64,000 nt of DNA from Trametopsis cervina. Its lineage: Eukaryota > Basidiomycota > Agaricomycetes > Polyporales > Irpicaceae. The position numbers were made by a program, and so were the translations under genes. Location: the NCBI GenBank assembly GCA_022385755.1, contig MU278348.1:1151035-1215034 (forward strand), written 5' to 3'. The notes below the pieces were generated by a model. It ran no database searches and was not told the origin of the DNA. It was given only the letters and a program-made list of their open reading frames with translations. This document shows positions 49,014 through 60,898 of the stretch, one piece after another. The stretch's first letter is position 1; every line of letters starts with the position of its first letter.

Positions 49014-49996
49014 ATGTCCGACGAAACCTTTGCACCGACTCATCGCACCGCCCCAAACGCCGTCCACCGCCTGCGCGACCGCGCGCGGTACGACGAAGAG
49101 ACCGTCTACAGCATCCTCGACACGGGCCTCGTCGCACACGTCGCATTCTCCCTCCCTCACGACGATGACGAGTACAACGCAGAAGACGAGTGGCCGACGG
49201 TGATACCGATGGCGTACGGCCGGATCGGGGACGAGATCTACCTGCATGGGCACCTCGCCTCGCGTCTCCTGTGAGTTTTGCGTTCGTTCTGTGCTTTTCT
49301 GGGCATCCGTGCGGAGAGGCTAAAGGCTATACCCAATCGTGCTATCATGGCATCCCGCTGAACTCCCGCTGATCATTCCATTGAACCCGTCGTGCGTGTT
49401 TAGGAAGACGCTGTCGACGGACGGCGCAAGAGCGTGCATCACCGTCACGCATGTCGATGGGCTCGTCCTCGCGCTCACCCCGTTCCACAACTCGTGTGTA
49501 CACCTTCTCCCTCTGCTTCCCTCCGTCCGATCTCGCTAATCGATTTCTAGCATGAACTACCGCAGCGTAGTCGTGTACGGTCATGTAAGTTAGATCTTCT
49601 CTGCCTCCTTCCACAAACCCTCACGAGACTCTTCTTCCCTCCTCACAGGCGCACCTAATCCCAGACTCCGACCCCTCCCGCAAACTCGCCGCCCTAACCG
49701 CCATAACAAACCACCCCCTGCACACCGTCTCAGGCGACCGCTGGACCGACGCCCGCGCACCCTCCACGACCGACCTACGCTCAACGCTCGTCATCTCCGT
49801 CCCCATCGAGATGGCCAGCGCGAAAGTGCGCGCGGGGCCGCCGAAAGACGAGAAGAAGGACACGGAGGACGAGAGTGTGGTTGGGAGGTATTGGACGGGC
49901 GTCGTTACGACCAGGCAGGGGTTTGAGGCTCTTGTGCCCGGGCCGTATAATCGGGTGCGGGAGCCGCCTGAGTATTTGCAGAGGCTGTTGAAGTGA
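49014..49996 (+). CDS. Pyridoxamine-phosphate-oxidase-like flavin-binding protein
   Basis: Predicted FMN-binding split-barrel protein of the PNPOx-related group (flavin-nucleotide-binding, Pyridox_ox_2-like); many members are uncharacterised reductases or oxidases. Starts at 49014 (MSDETFAPTHRTAPNAVHRL) and shows RARYDEETVYSILDTGLVAH with VAF. Then come VIPMAYGRIGDEIYLHGHLA with SRLL, a second exon ITVTHVDGLVLALTPFHNS, then MNYRSVVVYGH and a final exon from AHLIPDSDPSRKLAALTAI to EPPEYLQRLLK. The order matches bacterial and fungal family members of about 230-260 residues. Three or four introns split it. Substrate unknown; it should not be assumed to make pyridoxal phosphate. It is divergent from the kinase and convergent with the PRPP synthetase. 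Confidence 0.9.
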
Positions 49997-51081
49997 GTAT
50001 GGAGGTGGGATGAAGGAACTCATGTATCGATAGAATTAGGCGATGTATCGATACATTCGCTTGCGTTGCGGCTCGTCATCCGCTGTACTGTATCTACAGA
50101 TTGGATAGTGAAAAGACATGAAGCATACACGATGCACGTCCTCCGTGAGGCGATCTGGGTCCGAGTTCCAACTCTCCGAGGCGCGGTTCTTGCCCCGATA
50201 CAACACACAACACACCAGATCACACAAAAAAATTCAACACACCGCCCGCTAGTGCACGCACGGCTACAGTGACATTTTCCTTTGCTTCTCCCTGGTGTTA
50301 TCAGCCTGAAACTTCACGCCCCCGTCCGTCCATCCCGGTGACTTCTCCCTCGATCGAAAAATTCTGCAACACCGCACACAACAACCCCGAGAGCGGAAGA
50401 ACCAGCGACGGAAACACTGCCGCCGCCGCCGCCACCACGCAGCGCACACCGCGGAGGGCGGACGCAAAACAGACCTGCATTCTTCACAAGAAGCATGTCT
50501 GATTAGACGCCCATTTGTGTACTGGTGCTTAAGCTTAGAATCACAGAATTCTGGGCTGGCGAGGCTGCTGTAAGACGTACGACGACGACGAGCTGTGTTA
50601 CGTCTGAGATATACGAGAAAATAATCGTGCATGAAAGAATTGGCTACGCACCAAGAGCGATATGGATGGATCTGACGAGTGTGTAATGAGGTTGGTCTTC
50701 CGAGACGTGTGTCCCGGCGCATCTACACGACCGCGTCGAGCGGTCGAGGCTCGTGCGACACTGCGGTATAACAATACACAATACAATAAAACAAAATACG
50801 CTTCTTCCGCTCCTTGTTTCCATCATCCTGTCAGAAGGGCCTCACGATGAGGCGCAGCGCTGAACCGAACAGCTCGCGCGTTTCGTTCGGTACAGTATTG
50901 AAGTCTATCAATTGGTGAGGCGATAATAGATGTTACATGGGTTCGGTTATCCAATACACAGTGTGGCGCGCTAGCTAGTTAATTTTTGCTCCCTTCATTT
51001 GATTTGTTGTTGCTCCTCCTCCCCTCTGTTCCCTCTCCTCCCTTACTACTCTATCCCTGGTTCGCCCGTGCGCCGTCCAAT
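49997..51081. other. Convergent intergenic region
   Basis: About 1.1 kb between two convergent genes. It contains a 14-base palindrome at 50043-50056 with a nearby partial copy, and otherwise only shadow frames. Confidence 0.5.
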
Positions 51082-52541
51082 CTAATACGGCACCTCATTG
51101 AACAGCTTCGACACGCTCTCCCCATTATGACTGCGCCTAATAACCTCCGCAAGGACGATCCCAACATCAATGACCTCTATTTTCGAGCACTGCGCCGCGT
51201 TCGCCGCCTGCGGGAGCGTGTTCGTCACCACGAGCTTCTCCAGCGCGCTCGCCTGCACCGTCTGCAGCGCGTTCCCGCTCAGGATCCCGTGCGTCACGAG
51301 CCCGAAGATGCGCGTCGCGCCCGCCTCGGAGAGGTGTTGCGCGGCGAGGCATAGCGTGCCGCAGGTGTCGGCCATGTCGTCCACTAGGATCGCGACTTTG
51401 TCTTTCACGTGTCCGACGAGGATCATGCGCGAGACTTCGTTCGCCTTTTTGCGCTCCTTGTGGAAGAGCGCAAAGTCTACGCCGAGTCGGTCTGCGATGG
51501 AGGTTGCTCTGCAGAGGGCGAGATGAGAACATGTATGGATGGAGTAAGAAATGAACAGAGACGCGTCGAGAATGATGACGTTGTCGAGAAGAGGAAGAGG
51601 GAACAGAACATGGAGTCAATCACGCACCGTTTGGCACCTCCCGCATCGGGCGAGACGATCACCACGTTCTCGACCGGAAAGTTGTTGCGGATGTACTGGA
51701 TGGCTGACGGCTCCGCGTACAGCTTTACAACGACGCACGTGTTAGTGAGCGGTCCAGACAGAACGCGGCGGCGGACTTACGCTGCGGGCAGAATGACGTT
51801 GCGTGAGTACGTTGAGCTGCGCTTCTGCATTGACAAGAATGCTCACTTGTCTACGGGGACGTCGAAGAACCCTTGTATCTGCGACGCATGCAGGTCCATC
51901 GTCTATATCACCCAAAACAAAACCCAAACACAGAACGTGGGTCAGTCAGATCACCCCGACGAGCAAGGACCATCCGGCATGGAAAGCTTACAATGACATG
52001 ATCGCAGCCCGACTTCTGTAGCATGTTCGCGACGAGCTTAGCGGTAATCGGCGCGCGGCTCTTGTCCTTCTTGTCCTGGCGCGCATACGGAAAGAGGGGG
52101 ACGACGGCGGTGATGCGCTTCGCGCTCGCAATCTTGCAGGCGTGCATCATGATGCAGAGCTCCATGAGCGACGTGTTCACCTCGCCGCACCCCGTGTTGA
52201 TGATGTACACGTCGTCCTCGCGTACAGACTCCATCACGCGCACATGGCTCTCGCCTATCCCGCTTTTCAGCACCTCGGCGCGGCCGAGGGGTATTCCGAG
52301 CCTGTGCACACCGAATGCCGAGCTCAGTCAGCAGGTGTATGCGGATGCGAGTGCGAAGAGGGGGAAGGGCAGACGTACCGACGAGCGACGATTTCCGCAA
52401 GCTCAGGGTGGCTCGTACCTGCACGCAACATCCGCGATGAGCGTCCGTCGAGCGCGTTCTCCTCCTCCCGACCATCGATAGAAGAAGAAGAAGAGGCTCG
52501 CACTCACCCGTGAAGATTTTGATTCCGTTACCGGTAAACAT
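51082..52541 (-). CDS. PRS: Ribose-phosphate pyrophosphokinase (PRPP synthetase)
   Basis: Makes PRPP from ribose 5-phosphate and ATP for purine, pyrimidine, His, Trp and NAD synthesis. Start at 52541 with a short first exon ([12 protein letters not shown]). Then come [88 protein letters not shown] and the PRPP-binding loop [15 protein letters not shown]. It ends [19 protein letters not shown] at 51082. The length of about 320 residues matches the plain catalytic type without the long insert seen in yeast Prs1/Prs5. At least five introns. Yeast has several paralogues that form mixed complexes, so the exact PRS number is not assigned. Confidence 0.96.
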
Positions 52542-53541
52542 GTTGCAGACAGTCCATATAAAAGCGAAATAGAAAAGAAATAAAGATAAGAGGGAAAGGA
52601 ACGGAAGGGGGAGGAGGAGAGAGGAGAAGAAGAGGGGCAGGGGCCGGCGGGGCAGCGCAGGGAGCAGACCTCAGGATATTTTCCTGCAGCGCCTCCAATC
52701 AAGATGAAGCATTTTACGCCACAGCCGACAATGAGCGCTTACGCAGGTATGGCCTCATCAAGCGCCAGAGAAGCGGGGTGTTCCGGCGTTCTATCCGCGT
52801 ATGGCAGGTGTGCAAGGTTGTTCTGTGTGGCTTGGCGGGCTTCCGATTTCCATTCTCACTAATCCGTCCCTCCACACTAAGCGTCATCACAAACATAATA
52901 TGGGGGCCACAGGTAAACATGGGGGATCTTCATTGGTAGGCTACAAAGCTGATTACACGTTCATTGTGTGTGTATTGTGTGCGGCGGGCAGAAGAACGAT
53001 GTAAGAGAGTGTGACTCGAGAACGAACTCAAGGAGAAATAGGAAAATATCAGACATGCCAAGGGTGTGTATGTATCGACGGGGATGTTCGAGCCGTCGCG
53101 ACGGCGGCTCGAACGGTAACTTGGACTAGAATGGGGAAGCGGGGTCGGAACTGGGACGCAGAAAAGAAGCGGAAGTATCGTATAGGACCGGAGTCACGTA
53201 AATCATGGTAGGGCGAACAAAGCGGGGACCAATATAGGTAACAGAGACTGAACTGAAAGGAAAGAGTGGGGCGGAGCACGTCGAGCGAGTGTATGGAGGC
53301 ACTGTTGCTAGGTTCCTGCATGAAGATTGAAGCAGGATGTACGGACGGATGGACTGGACTGGACAAAGACGATAAGGAACAAGAGTAGGAAGATACAAGG
53401 TGTCTGCGGCAGCCGAGTGCGAGACGAGGGCTCGCACCCGGTGAAGATTCCGCCGATAAGACCAAAGCGAGTCATGCTACAGGGAGAGGTGGGGGGTGGG
53501 GAATGCCAATATACTGTAATAAATGACGGATGTGAGGCAGA
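52542..53541. other. Intergenic region upstream of PRPP synthetase
   Basis: Promoter of the PRPP synthetase and 3' flank of DCP2. It is purine-rich on the plus strand at 52570-52640. It contains a 29-base hairpin-forming inverted repeat at 53086-53114. No gene was recognised. Confidence 0.5.
53086..53114. repeat. Inverted repeat with 10-base arms
   Basis: GTTCGAGCCG and CGGCTCGAAC are perfect reverse complements around a 9-base centre that is itself partly self-complementary (TCGC/GCGA). It could form a hairpin or be a two-fold protein-binding site. It lies between the DCP2 3' end and the PRPP synthetase promoter. Confidence 0.6.
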
Positions 53542-56039
53542 TTATGAGGGGTTGAGAACGGGCTGTGATGTGGCGGGGGTAGCGCGCGGGAGACTAGGGG
53601 TGTTCAGGATAGATAGCAGCTGAGCGTTGTTATGCGCGGGTTTGGCGCGAGGGATCAGGTTGAAGGCGGGTGACACGGCGGGCGCGGACAGGGGCTGCTC
53701 GGCGAACTGACCTGGTGGCAGTTGCTGAGGGGGTATCAGGCGTAAGTTAGGGTACGGAAGGCGACCAGCGGGGACGGGAGGAACGGCCATGAGGTAGGGT
53801 GGACCAGGCCTAGGGGGCCCGGCGAGGTGCGGGGGAGGCGGCATGTGGTATGGGCCCACGGGAGGCATGGGCGGACGAGGCCCTGCAGCGGACATCATCG
53901 CACGTAGTTGATCTTCACTGAGGCTAGGCCGGGTAGATAGTGAGGTATATGGCGCAGGATGGATGTTGTTGCTAGTACGAGGACGGATGATGAAAGCGTC
54001 ATCCGGAGGCATTTGAGCATGATGGTACGGGGGGTACGGTTGAGGTTGGAAGCCCCTTTGCGGCCGCTGTGCAGACGAGTATATGACAGAAGAGTCTCCA
54101 GGAGGCCCGTATGAAGCACCAGGCGGAAGCACAGGAGGAGGGCCAATGTGAGGACCAGGCATCGTGAGAAAATCGCCTCTTGCAGCCAGCTGCCGTTCTA
54201 TCTTTGGTGTCATCCTTTCGGACTCCTTCGCAACGCTCTCTAGCATGGAGATGTATTTCAGCTGCTTCGGAACCGGAGGAGCCGCCGTCGAGGCCCGTGC
54301 AAGGTAAGGCGAGACATCTACAGAACCAGAGATACGACGAACAGTAGAGGGAGAAACAGGAGCCATAGAGCCTTTAGGAATGACAAGAGGTCGCTGCTGC
54401 TGCTGTTGCTGTACAAGCGAGGGCGTGGACTGGCGTGCAATTTGGGGGTTGTGCGTGAAAGATACATGCGGCGTGGAAGCAGGTGGTGTGCGAGGGTTCG
54501 TGGAGGGTGTACGAGATGACTGAGAGGGTCTTGCTGTGCCCGACTGAGAGGAAGAATTCGTGCTTGACGATACAGAATGCTCAGACGGGTAGTGCGGTAT
54601 GGCCCCGTGAACACTCTCCAAAGCCGGCACTGCACCTTCAACTACGTCCTCAATGGATGGTTTCGATGCCGATAGTGATAGTGAACTCAATAGCCGTGCA
54701 AAATGAGGGTCTACGTTATCCATGCTGAGGGTCTTCTGCATGTCGTGGCTGATGCCCGTCGCGGCCTGCGTTATCACGGGCTCACTGTACAAGGGAGATG
54801 GAGTATGGGGGTCACCATTTTCTTGTGAAGACTGGGAGCTTGACTCGTGCGTGATAGCTCCAGGATCGTGAGCTTCTAGATCGAGTGGACCGTCCTCGTC
54901 CCCTGATACTGCGTCTGCATGTTGAGATTTGCCATTGGGTCGACGCAGGCCACGAGGTTTATGTTCTCGTAGGAAGGTTTTCAGCGGGCTATTAAACAAT
55001 AACGTTAACGAAGAGTCATACAAGGCGATGAACGTAACATACCCTATGAACGGTGTTATCAGATAGAATTTCCCTGGGACTGGCTTGTTACGCTTCCATG
55101 TAGGTAGCTCCGAAAGCTTGAACCATGCGATTTTCTGCGGGATAGCCGTGAGCCTGAGAATCGCCAGCCTGATGAAAGACCTACACTGATCTCCTTACGA
55201 GTTCGAGTCTCGAAAGGAAAATCCTCAGGTACGTTCGGGACGATAAATAGGGAAATCGACTGGTCCTTGATGGATATTTCGACAACGTTTGAGAGGTCTA
55301 CTTGGCCCGCAAGGTCATAGCCAGTTTCTTCGAGAACCTAGTAGCCACCTCAATGTTTGCAGCCTCTCAACATAGGTGCTACTCACCTCTCGTATCGCAC
55401 AAGCAGCTCTCTCTTCTGTCTGGTTGATTTTCCCCTTCGGAAAACTCCAAGCCGATGTGGCTTTCCAGCCCTTGACAAGTAAACACTGCCATACAATGAA
55501 AATGAGTTACAACCAGGGTCTCTTTTCTGAACTTACCTTGTCCCACTTCTCATTGAGCATGATTGCGCCACACACAGGAACCCGGGTCTTGTATGCCAAG
55601 AAACTTTGAAAAGTCTGCTCGTGGGTGTCGCCCCAGTGGCTGAGGAGGGGGCAAACATGGAACAGGCTGTTGGAAAACCTCTTGAGAGTCATCGTCGGTA
55701 GACTCGGGTCTTGTTCTCTGACAAAGTCTTCATAGTACCAGTGACTAGATAGTGGCAACATCAACAGGAGGATCGACTGGCGGATGCGGTTGCACTCACG
55801 CTTGTTCAACTTGAAAGCATACACGCTCTAGTGAATCAAGCTCTCCGTCCGGAAGATTGAGGATGAAGCGACTGCAGCAGTCTCAGTAAAGGGCCATAAC
55901 TCGAGAGGGGGGAGACACATGCCTCGATAGATCCTCGAGGACCTCGTGAAGTTTGGGGCCGATTGAAAGGTATTGATCGTTGTTGTTTGTTGAACGAGAG
56001 AGAGGCAGTTCGGGTGATGAAGATGACGATGATGCCATT
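53542..56039 (-). CDS. DCP2: mRNA-decapping enzyme DCP2
   Basis: Nudix hydrolase that removes the m7G cap from mRNA and commits it to 5'-3' decay, working with Dcp1 in P-bodies. Start at 56039 (MASSSSSSPELPLSRSTNNN). The N-terminal regulatory domain shows RFILNLPDGELDSLERVCFQ with HWYYEDFVREQDPSLP and FLAYKTRVPVCGAIMLNEKW. The Nudix box is KGKINQTEERAACAIREVLE with ETGYD, and the cap-binding box B region ends KIAWFKLSELPTWKR. A long Pro-rich disordered tail runs to the stop at 53542 and has short Leu-rich spots that could be decapping-factor motifs. The first intron (55872-55922) uses a GC donor (AG|GCATGT); with it the N-terminal domain is continuous. The last part of box B uses the acceptor CCCGCAG. 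About 760 residues, tandem with INCENP on the same strand. Confidence 0.95.
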
Positions 56040-56593
56040 CTGGATGGCTAGAAAGAGGGAGTGAAGCCAGGTGTTATGGACAAGAAGGGCGAGACAATAA
56101 TTGAAGCGTCAAGGCAAGGAGTATGATACGTACGAAATCCAAAAGGTGCAACGTACTCCTACCCTCAGCCACCAGCCCAGAGCCACCGACTATTCGGGAC
56201 AAACACGTCCAAATAGCGGCTGCCTGTTAAGGTAACTTGCCGAGCCACCGCCGCATTTCTGCCCACTCACTGCCACTGTTCTCTGCCTTTGTTCAGTCGA
56301 CTATGAAAATGCGATGAGTGTTGTGAATGGAAGATGTCGCTTTTTGTGCAGCTTCAGCCGCTTGATGAGCCCGGTGTCAACGGTGCAGTACGGTGATGCG
56401 TGATCAGCGTGCAACCCACAGCATCCGTTCCGGCTTGCCGCTCCTATCATCTCTGTTCGAGTAGCGAAATCGACATCGTCGATTCGCAGAAAAGTCAATG
56501 TCGTTACGAGTGATGTATGATAAAAATACAGGATGCGCGTAATCTATGCTAGTCAACCAAACGTCCACAACAATGCAAATGCAAGAACAGGGA
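56040..56593. other. Intergenic region between DCP2 and INCENP
   Basis: DCP2 promoter and INCENP 3' flank. No gene or repeat was recognised. Confidence 0.5.
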
Positions 56594-59500
56594 CTATGAT
56601 TTGTTGTTGTAACCCATCCGCCGAGCGTATTCTCGCTCCTCATACTCTGTGAGTTCGTCTGTGCCGGCCCAATTCGCGGAGCTCGTTCTCGCCCGGAATC
56701 TGCTCTGCCTCGTTCTAAATATCTCTTCCATGCGCAGTGGTCCAATACGGCCGAAAATATCGTCCGGATTGTAGCGGCTTTGGTCCTCCAGTTGCTGGCG
56801 CAGCTCAGGCGACTGGGCCCATTCAGGTGGAATAAATGAGCGCGGCCGGTCCTCGTCTTCTGAATCAGAGTATTCGCTGTTGATGTCCGGAAGTTCAATA
56901 CTCTCGCTGGTGACTGGAGGTGGCTGTCTGGGAGTTTGCGCTGCTTGTGCCTGGGCCTTGGCACGCTCGGCCATCTGACTCTGCAGGATCTGCGAAGGCT
57001 GTGCATCATCTCTATCCACTGCTTTCGCTTTGCCCTTGGGGGGTCCCACTTTGAGCGTTGAGGCAGGAGTAGGCTTAGCAGCTGGCGGCTCCTTTGTCGT
57101 CGATGGGGCTGCTAGCGAGCTCGTGGAGGCATGCTTAGCCAAGTTTGCTTTCAGCGTAGCACCCAATTTGCTGCTGGTTCCAGGTGCATTCGAGGAAGTA
57201 GAGGGTGGCTTGATACTTCGTGGCGGCTGCGCTTCCTTGGAAGGCGGTTTCTTGCTCTCTGGCTTCTTCTGTGCATCTGCCATCTTGCGTTTGCCCATTG
57301 TGTCATCCTCGGCCTGCTGCAAGCGATTGTTAGCAAATTATGACAAGGTAGCCATTTGATATTTACCTTCTTGACAGGCTTAACAGCAGGCAATTTGCCC
57401 GTGTTCTGCTCATCTCTATCGCGCTTCCGCTTTTCGTTCTCTTCCTTGATTCTTTTCTCCTGTTCCTCTGTGCGTGCCTTCTCTTCTTCGGCTTTCCGCT
57501 GGGTGGCAAGTTGCCGCCTGTTCTCCATTTCCCTCAGACGCTGTGCTTTCCTGTCCGCTTCCTCCTGTTGCTATAGTCACGCGTCAACAATAAGAACAAA
57601 GGATGCAAGACAGATGCTCCACCTTTTTGGCCGCCGCAGCTGCACGGACAATGCTCTTCGGCGGCTCGTTCTTGCCCTTCGTCTTGCTGCTGCCGAGCAT
57701 ACTGCTCACGAACCGGCTGGCCTGACCCAAGAACCCGACATTGCCTTGTGACGACGACGTTGAAGTGGAGTTCAATGACACCTGACTCTGTGAATGAGTC
57801 CCTGAGGAACTCTATGACATGGCGTATTAGTAGCTATTGAACGTTCGGCACCTCACATAGACGTACCGTGACAAGAGTGATAGTAGACTTTCCGGCTGCG
57901 ACAATATCGTCGAGGTCATCCACCTGATCCGCGGCTTCATCGACTTCCATGTCAATATCGTCAAGGTCATTAACATCGACATGTGCCTTATCGAAGTCTT
58001 GCCCAAAGTTGAAGGTACCTTGGTCGTCATCATCTTGATGTACAACGTAGTTCTCTGAGACCTCATGCGCTCCCTGCTGCATAGTAGCAGTATCGCCGTG
58101 CTGGCTAGTGCTGCGGCTGGGCAGCGTGCTCCAGGTGTTGTCCTCCTTGTCGTTACTGGAGAAACCGTACGGTGTCCAGTTCTCGTTTGCGCGGAATTTC
58201 TCGTCAAGATGCCAACTGTCATCATCCACCAATTCTTCTTCATCCTGCGTCTTCGAGGGATTCGTAGAGTAATCAGTGTCTTGAGTAGTGGGCATCCACG
58301 CCCTTGCACTATCCTCCTTATCGAAGACAGCATCGGAGAATATGCTTGCCTTGCTCGACTGAGCAGACAGCGCAGGTGTTTGCTGCGAGATAGTTGGTGC
58401 AAGCCCGGTTGTGTGCACCCTCAGAGCATCTGGCGGAGGAACGGCGAATGGGTTCGTACTAGGCAGCTTGAATGCGAAGTTCTGCATCGAACTTGTGGGG
58501 GGTATCTTGGCTTCGGCTGAAGCTTTCGATGCTGCTGCGGCCACCGGTGCGACCGTAGGCTTGAAAATAGGAACAGCAGGCTTCTGTACAATAGCAGGTG
58601 GCGAGTTGGGAGGTGTAGTAGAGGTGCTGGTATCGGCATCCTGCCCCTTTTTGAGGAGCGCCATATCTGTTCCGGGCTCTCTCTCAACCTTCTTCGACGT
58701 AGAGGTACTGACAAGTTCGGAGAGGCTAAATCGTCTATTAGGCTCGGGAGATGGGGAAGTGGCCTCAGGTGGATGAGTCGGCTTCACGGCTTCATGGATT
58801 GTCTCGGAAGTTACTGCCTCGACAATCTCAGAAGCGTTGACTTCCACAACAGATACGTCCTGGCTGGTATCCTTATTACGTTCTGCAACCCTTGCTTCGG
58901 CGGCCGCTCTCGCTTCTGCTAACGCCGCAGCAGCGTTTCCGCCCAAAGACTTCCCAATACTTCGGAAAGGTCGAGAACCTGCACCTTCCAATGTCTTCTT
59001 TAGTCGGTTCAGTGCTCCTTCTTCGGCAGCCGCCTCGTTGAGGGGTACGGTCATATCCTCCGCATCAAAGAGCGCAGACAATGCCACAGGCGCAGTACGT
59101 GAGGGCCAAGTGTTGTGTGATGGGTTACTCTGGTTGGCGTCCAGTCGCCCAGTGAAATCATCGTCCATAGGAGATGCAAGCTCTTTGCTCTTCTTCCTTG
59201 AAGTTTCTTCGGGCTGATCTACCTTCATGATGGTATCATTGTCATCGACCGGAACACTATGGGTAGCAGAATCCACTTTAGGAGTCTCGTCCGAAAAGTC
59301 TCTGCTAGTCGGTCGGGAGTTTAGCTTGAGAGTCGACGGAAGCCCAAGACCGAGACCATTGAGATGCGATGAAGATGCTTCAGAAGCCATTCCGAGCCGC
59401 TTTCCAGAGCCCGTCATCTCTAGAGCTTTGGCCTCTTTGGCCTTGATAAGCCACGAAGTACGTTTACCGCCAAGACCAGCCCCAGGCGTTTGTGTTTGAG

Positions 59501-60579
59501 TCGGCATGAGCCCAGCACCCATAGATGGCTCTCTCGACAAACGCATAGATTTGCGCAAAGGGGAGGGTGCAGGAAGCCCAGAGAACTGTGTGACACTCTG
59601 TTTACGTTTGAGTGTACCTGAACTTGAGCTATCGCGCAGAGGAACGGTATGATCTTGATCCATGTTATAGTCGAGCATAGTTGAACCAGGCGCAACCGTC
59701 TCGGGTAGATCTGTAGGAAGGGTGCCCGGGTCGTTGAATTCGTCATCTTCAGCTATCACAGACAACTCCTTTAGAGCTTCGCTCTGTACCGCTTCGTCCG
59801 GCAGCGAATCAAAGGCGGGAACTGTTGACTGTATAGCTGGCGTCTCGTGCACCTGCGTGGTCTCTGGCGAGGGCTCCATGTGTGGCGGAGAATCCTGGAA
59901 CACAACGGGTGCCTGAGGCTCTGGCTCAGGCGTCGACACCGCAATCACGGTAGTAGACGTCGCATCCTGGGATACGGGGGTGGGCTCCGTTGTCGAGATA
60001 GTGGGTGAAACTTCATCGATATCCATAGATGGACGAACGGGACTATCTGAGATAGTGACAATTTTGGAAGATACCTTGTTTACCGCAGGTAACGAAAGAG
60101 GAGTCCCTGGTGGTCGCGCTTTGTCGCTGCTGGCTTTTATTTCCAAGAGAGCCTTATGAAACCCGTTGACTGGCACAGCGTGCGCTTTATCATCTCCTTG
60201 ATCCTGCGCACGTACATAAGATAAAATGATTGGCACAATTCAGTCGGCATACCTCGAAGATGGCACCATTGAGAGCCTTAAGTTTCGCAGCGACAGCTGT
60301 GGCCGCTCTTGTTCTCTTGGGTGCGTCCTTTTTCTTGCCTGGAGTCTTCATGAGCTCGTAGAGATTGCTATAGCAAAGAGTGAGCAAGAAAGGCTTCAAG
60401 GACAACAAAAAAACATACTCCGTTGGTTGCCGAGCCAGCACATCCTCGAGATAATTATCCAGAAAGTCGAACCCATGTTGCTGGATCTGACTTGCGAACA
60501 GCTCACGTCCTGGATCCTTCGCCATGGTAAATCGTATTGTGTCACACCAAGCGAGCACACCCTCGTTTGTTACCGCCAT
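56594..60579 (-). CDS. INCENP: Inner centromere protein (INCENP/Sli15/Pic1)
   Basis: Scaffold of the chromosomal passenger complex that binds and activates Aurora kinase at centromeres and the spindle midzone. Start at 60579 (MAVTNEGVLAWCDTIRFTMA), spliced through DNLYELMKTPGKKKDAPKRT to a long disordered exon (about 60236-57834) with many Ser/Pro sites. An Arg/Lys/Glu-rich, likely single-helix part follows (RKAEEEKARTEEQEKRIKEE). The C-terminal IN box then appears: RPRSFIPPEWAQSPELRQQL, YNPDDIFGRIGPLRMEEIF. Stop at 56594. The IN-box pattern (PxWAxSPxLRxxL, then DPD/NPDDIFG and the LxMEEIF stretch) is the diagnostic feature. About 1,150 residues. It shares a divergent promoter with the GRAM gene. 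Confidence 0.92.
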
Positions 60580-60898
60580 CGTGGCGACTCGGGCGGGTGC
60601 TGAGAAAGATGCAGTAAAGTAGACGGACGTGAGATGCGGAGACGTGAAGTCACAAGCGCGTAAGACGCGGTTCGTGTCTCTACCGCGTTGAGTACGTAAT
60701 ATAGAAGCATTCACGTGGTCGTGTGTGCGGCAACTACCGACTCGACATGACGCTCCGAGTTAGCTGCGTGCCTTGCGACTTCGCATACTTGAGGCGCGAG
60801 CAATGGATCCTCTGCATCTCAAACTCACTCACTGCAACTTTGATACACTCCTTCACAATCCAGAAATAGGGTTGATCTTCAGCGGAGGTACATAAACC
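60580..60898. other. Shared divergent promoter of INCENP and the GRAM gene
   Basis: About 320 bases between two start codons. No distinct element was recognised. Confidence 0.5.

Noticed and set aside
55195..55215. GAGTTCGAGTCTCG resembling a tRNA B box
   Set aside because: It is the antisense of DCP2 coding sequence (FETRTRKE) and has no cloverleaf.
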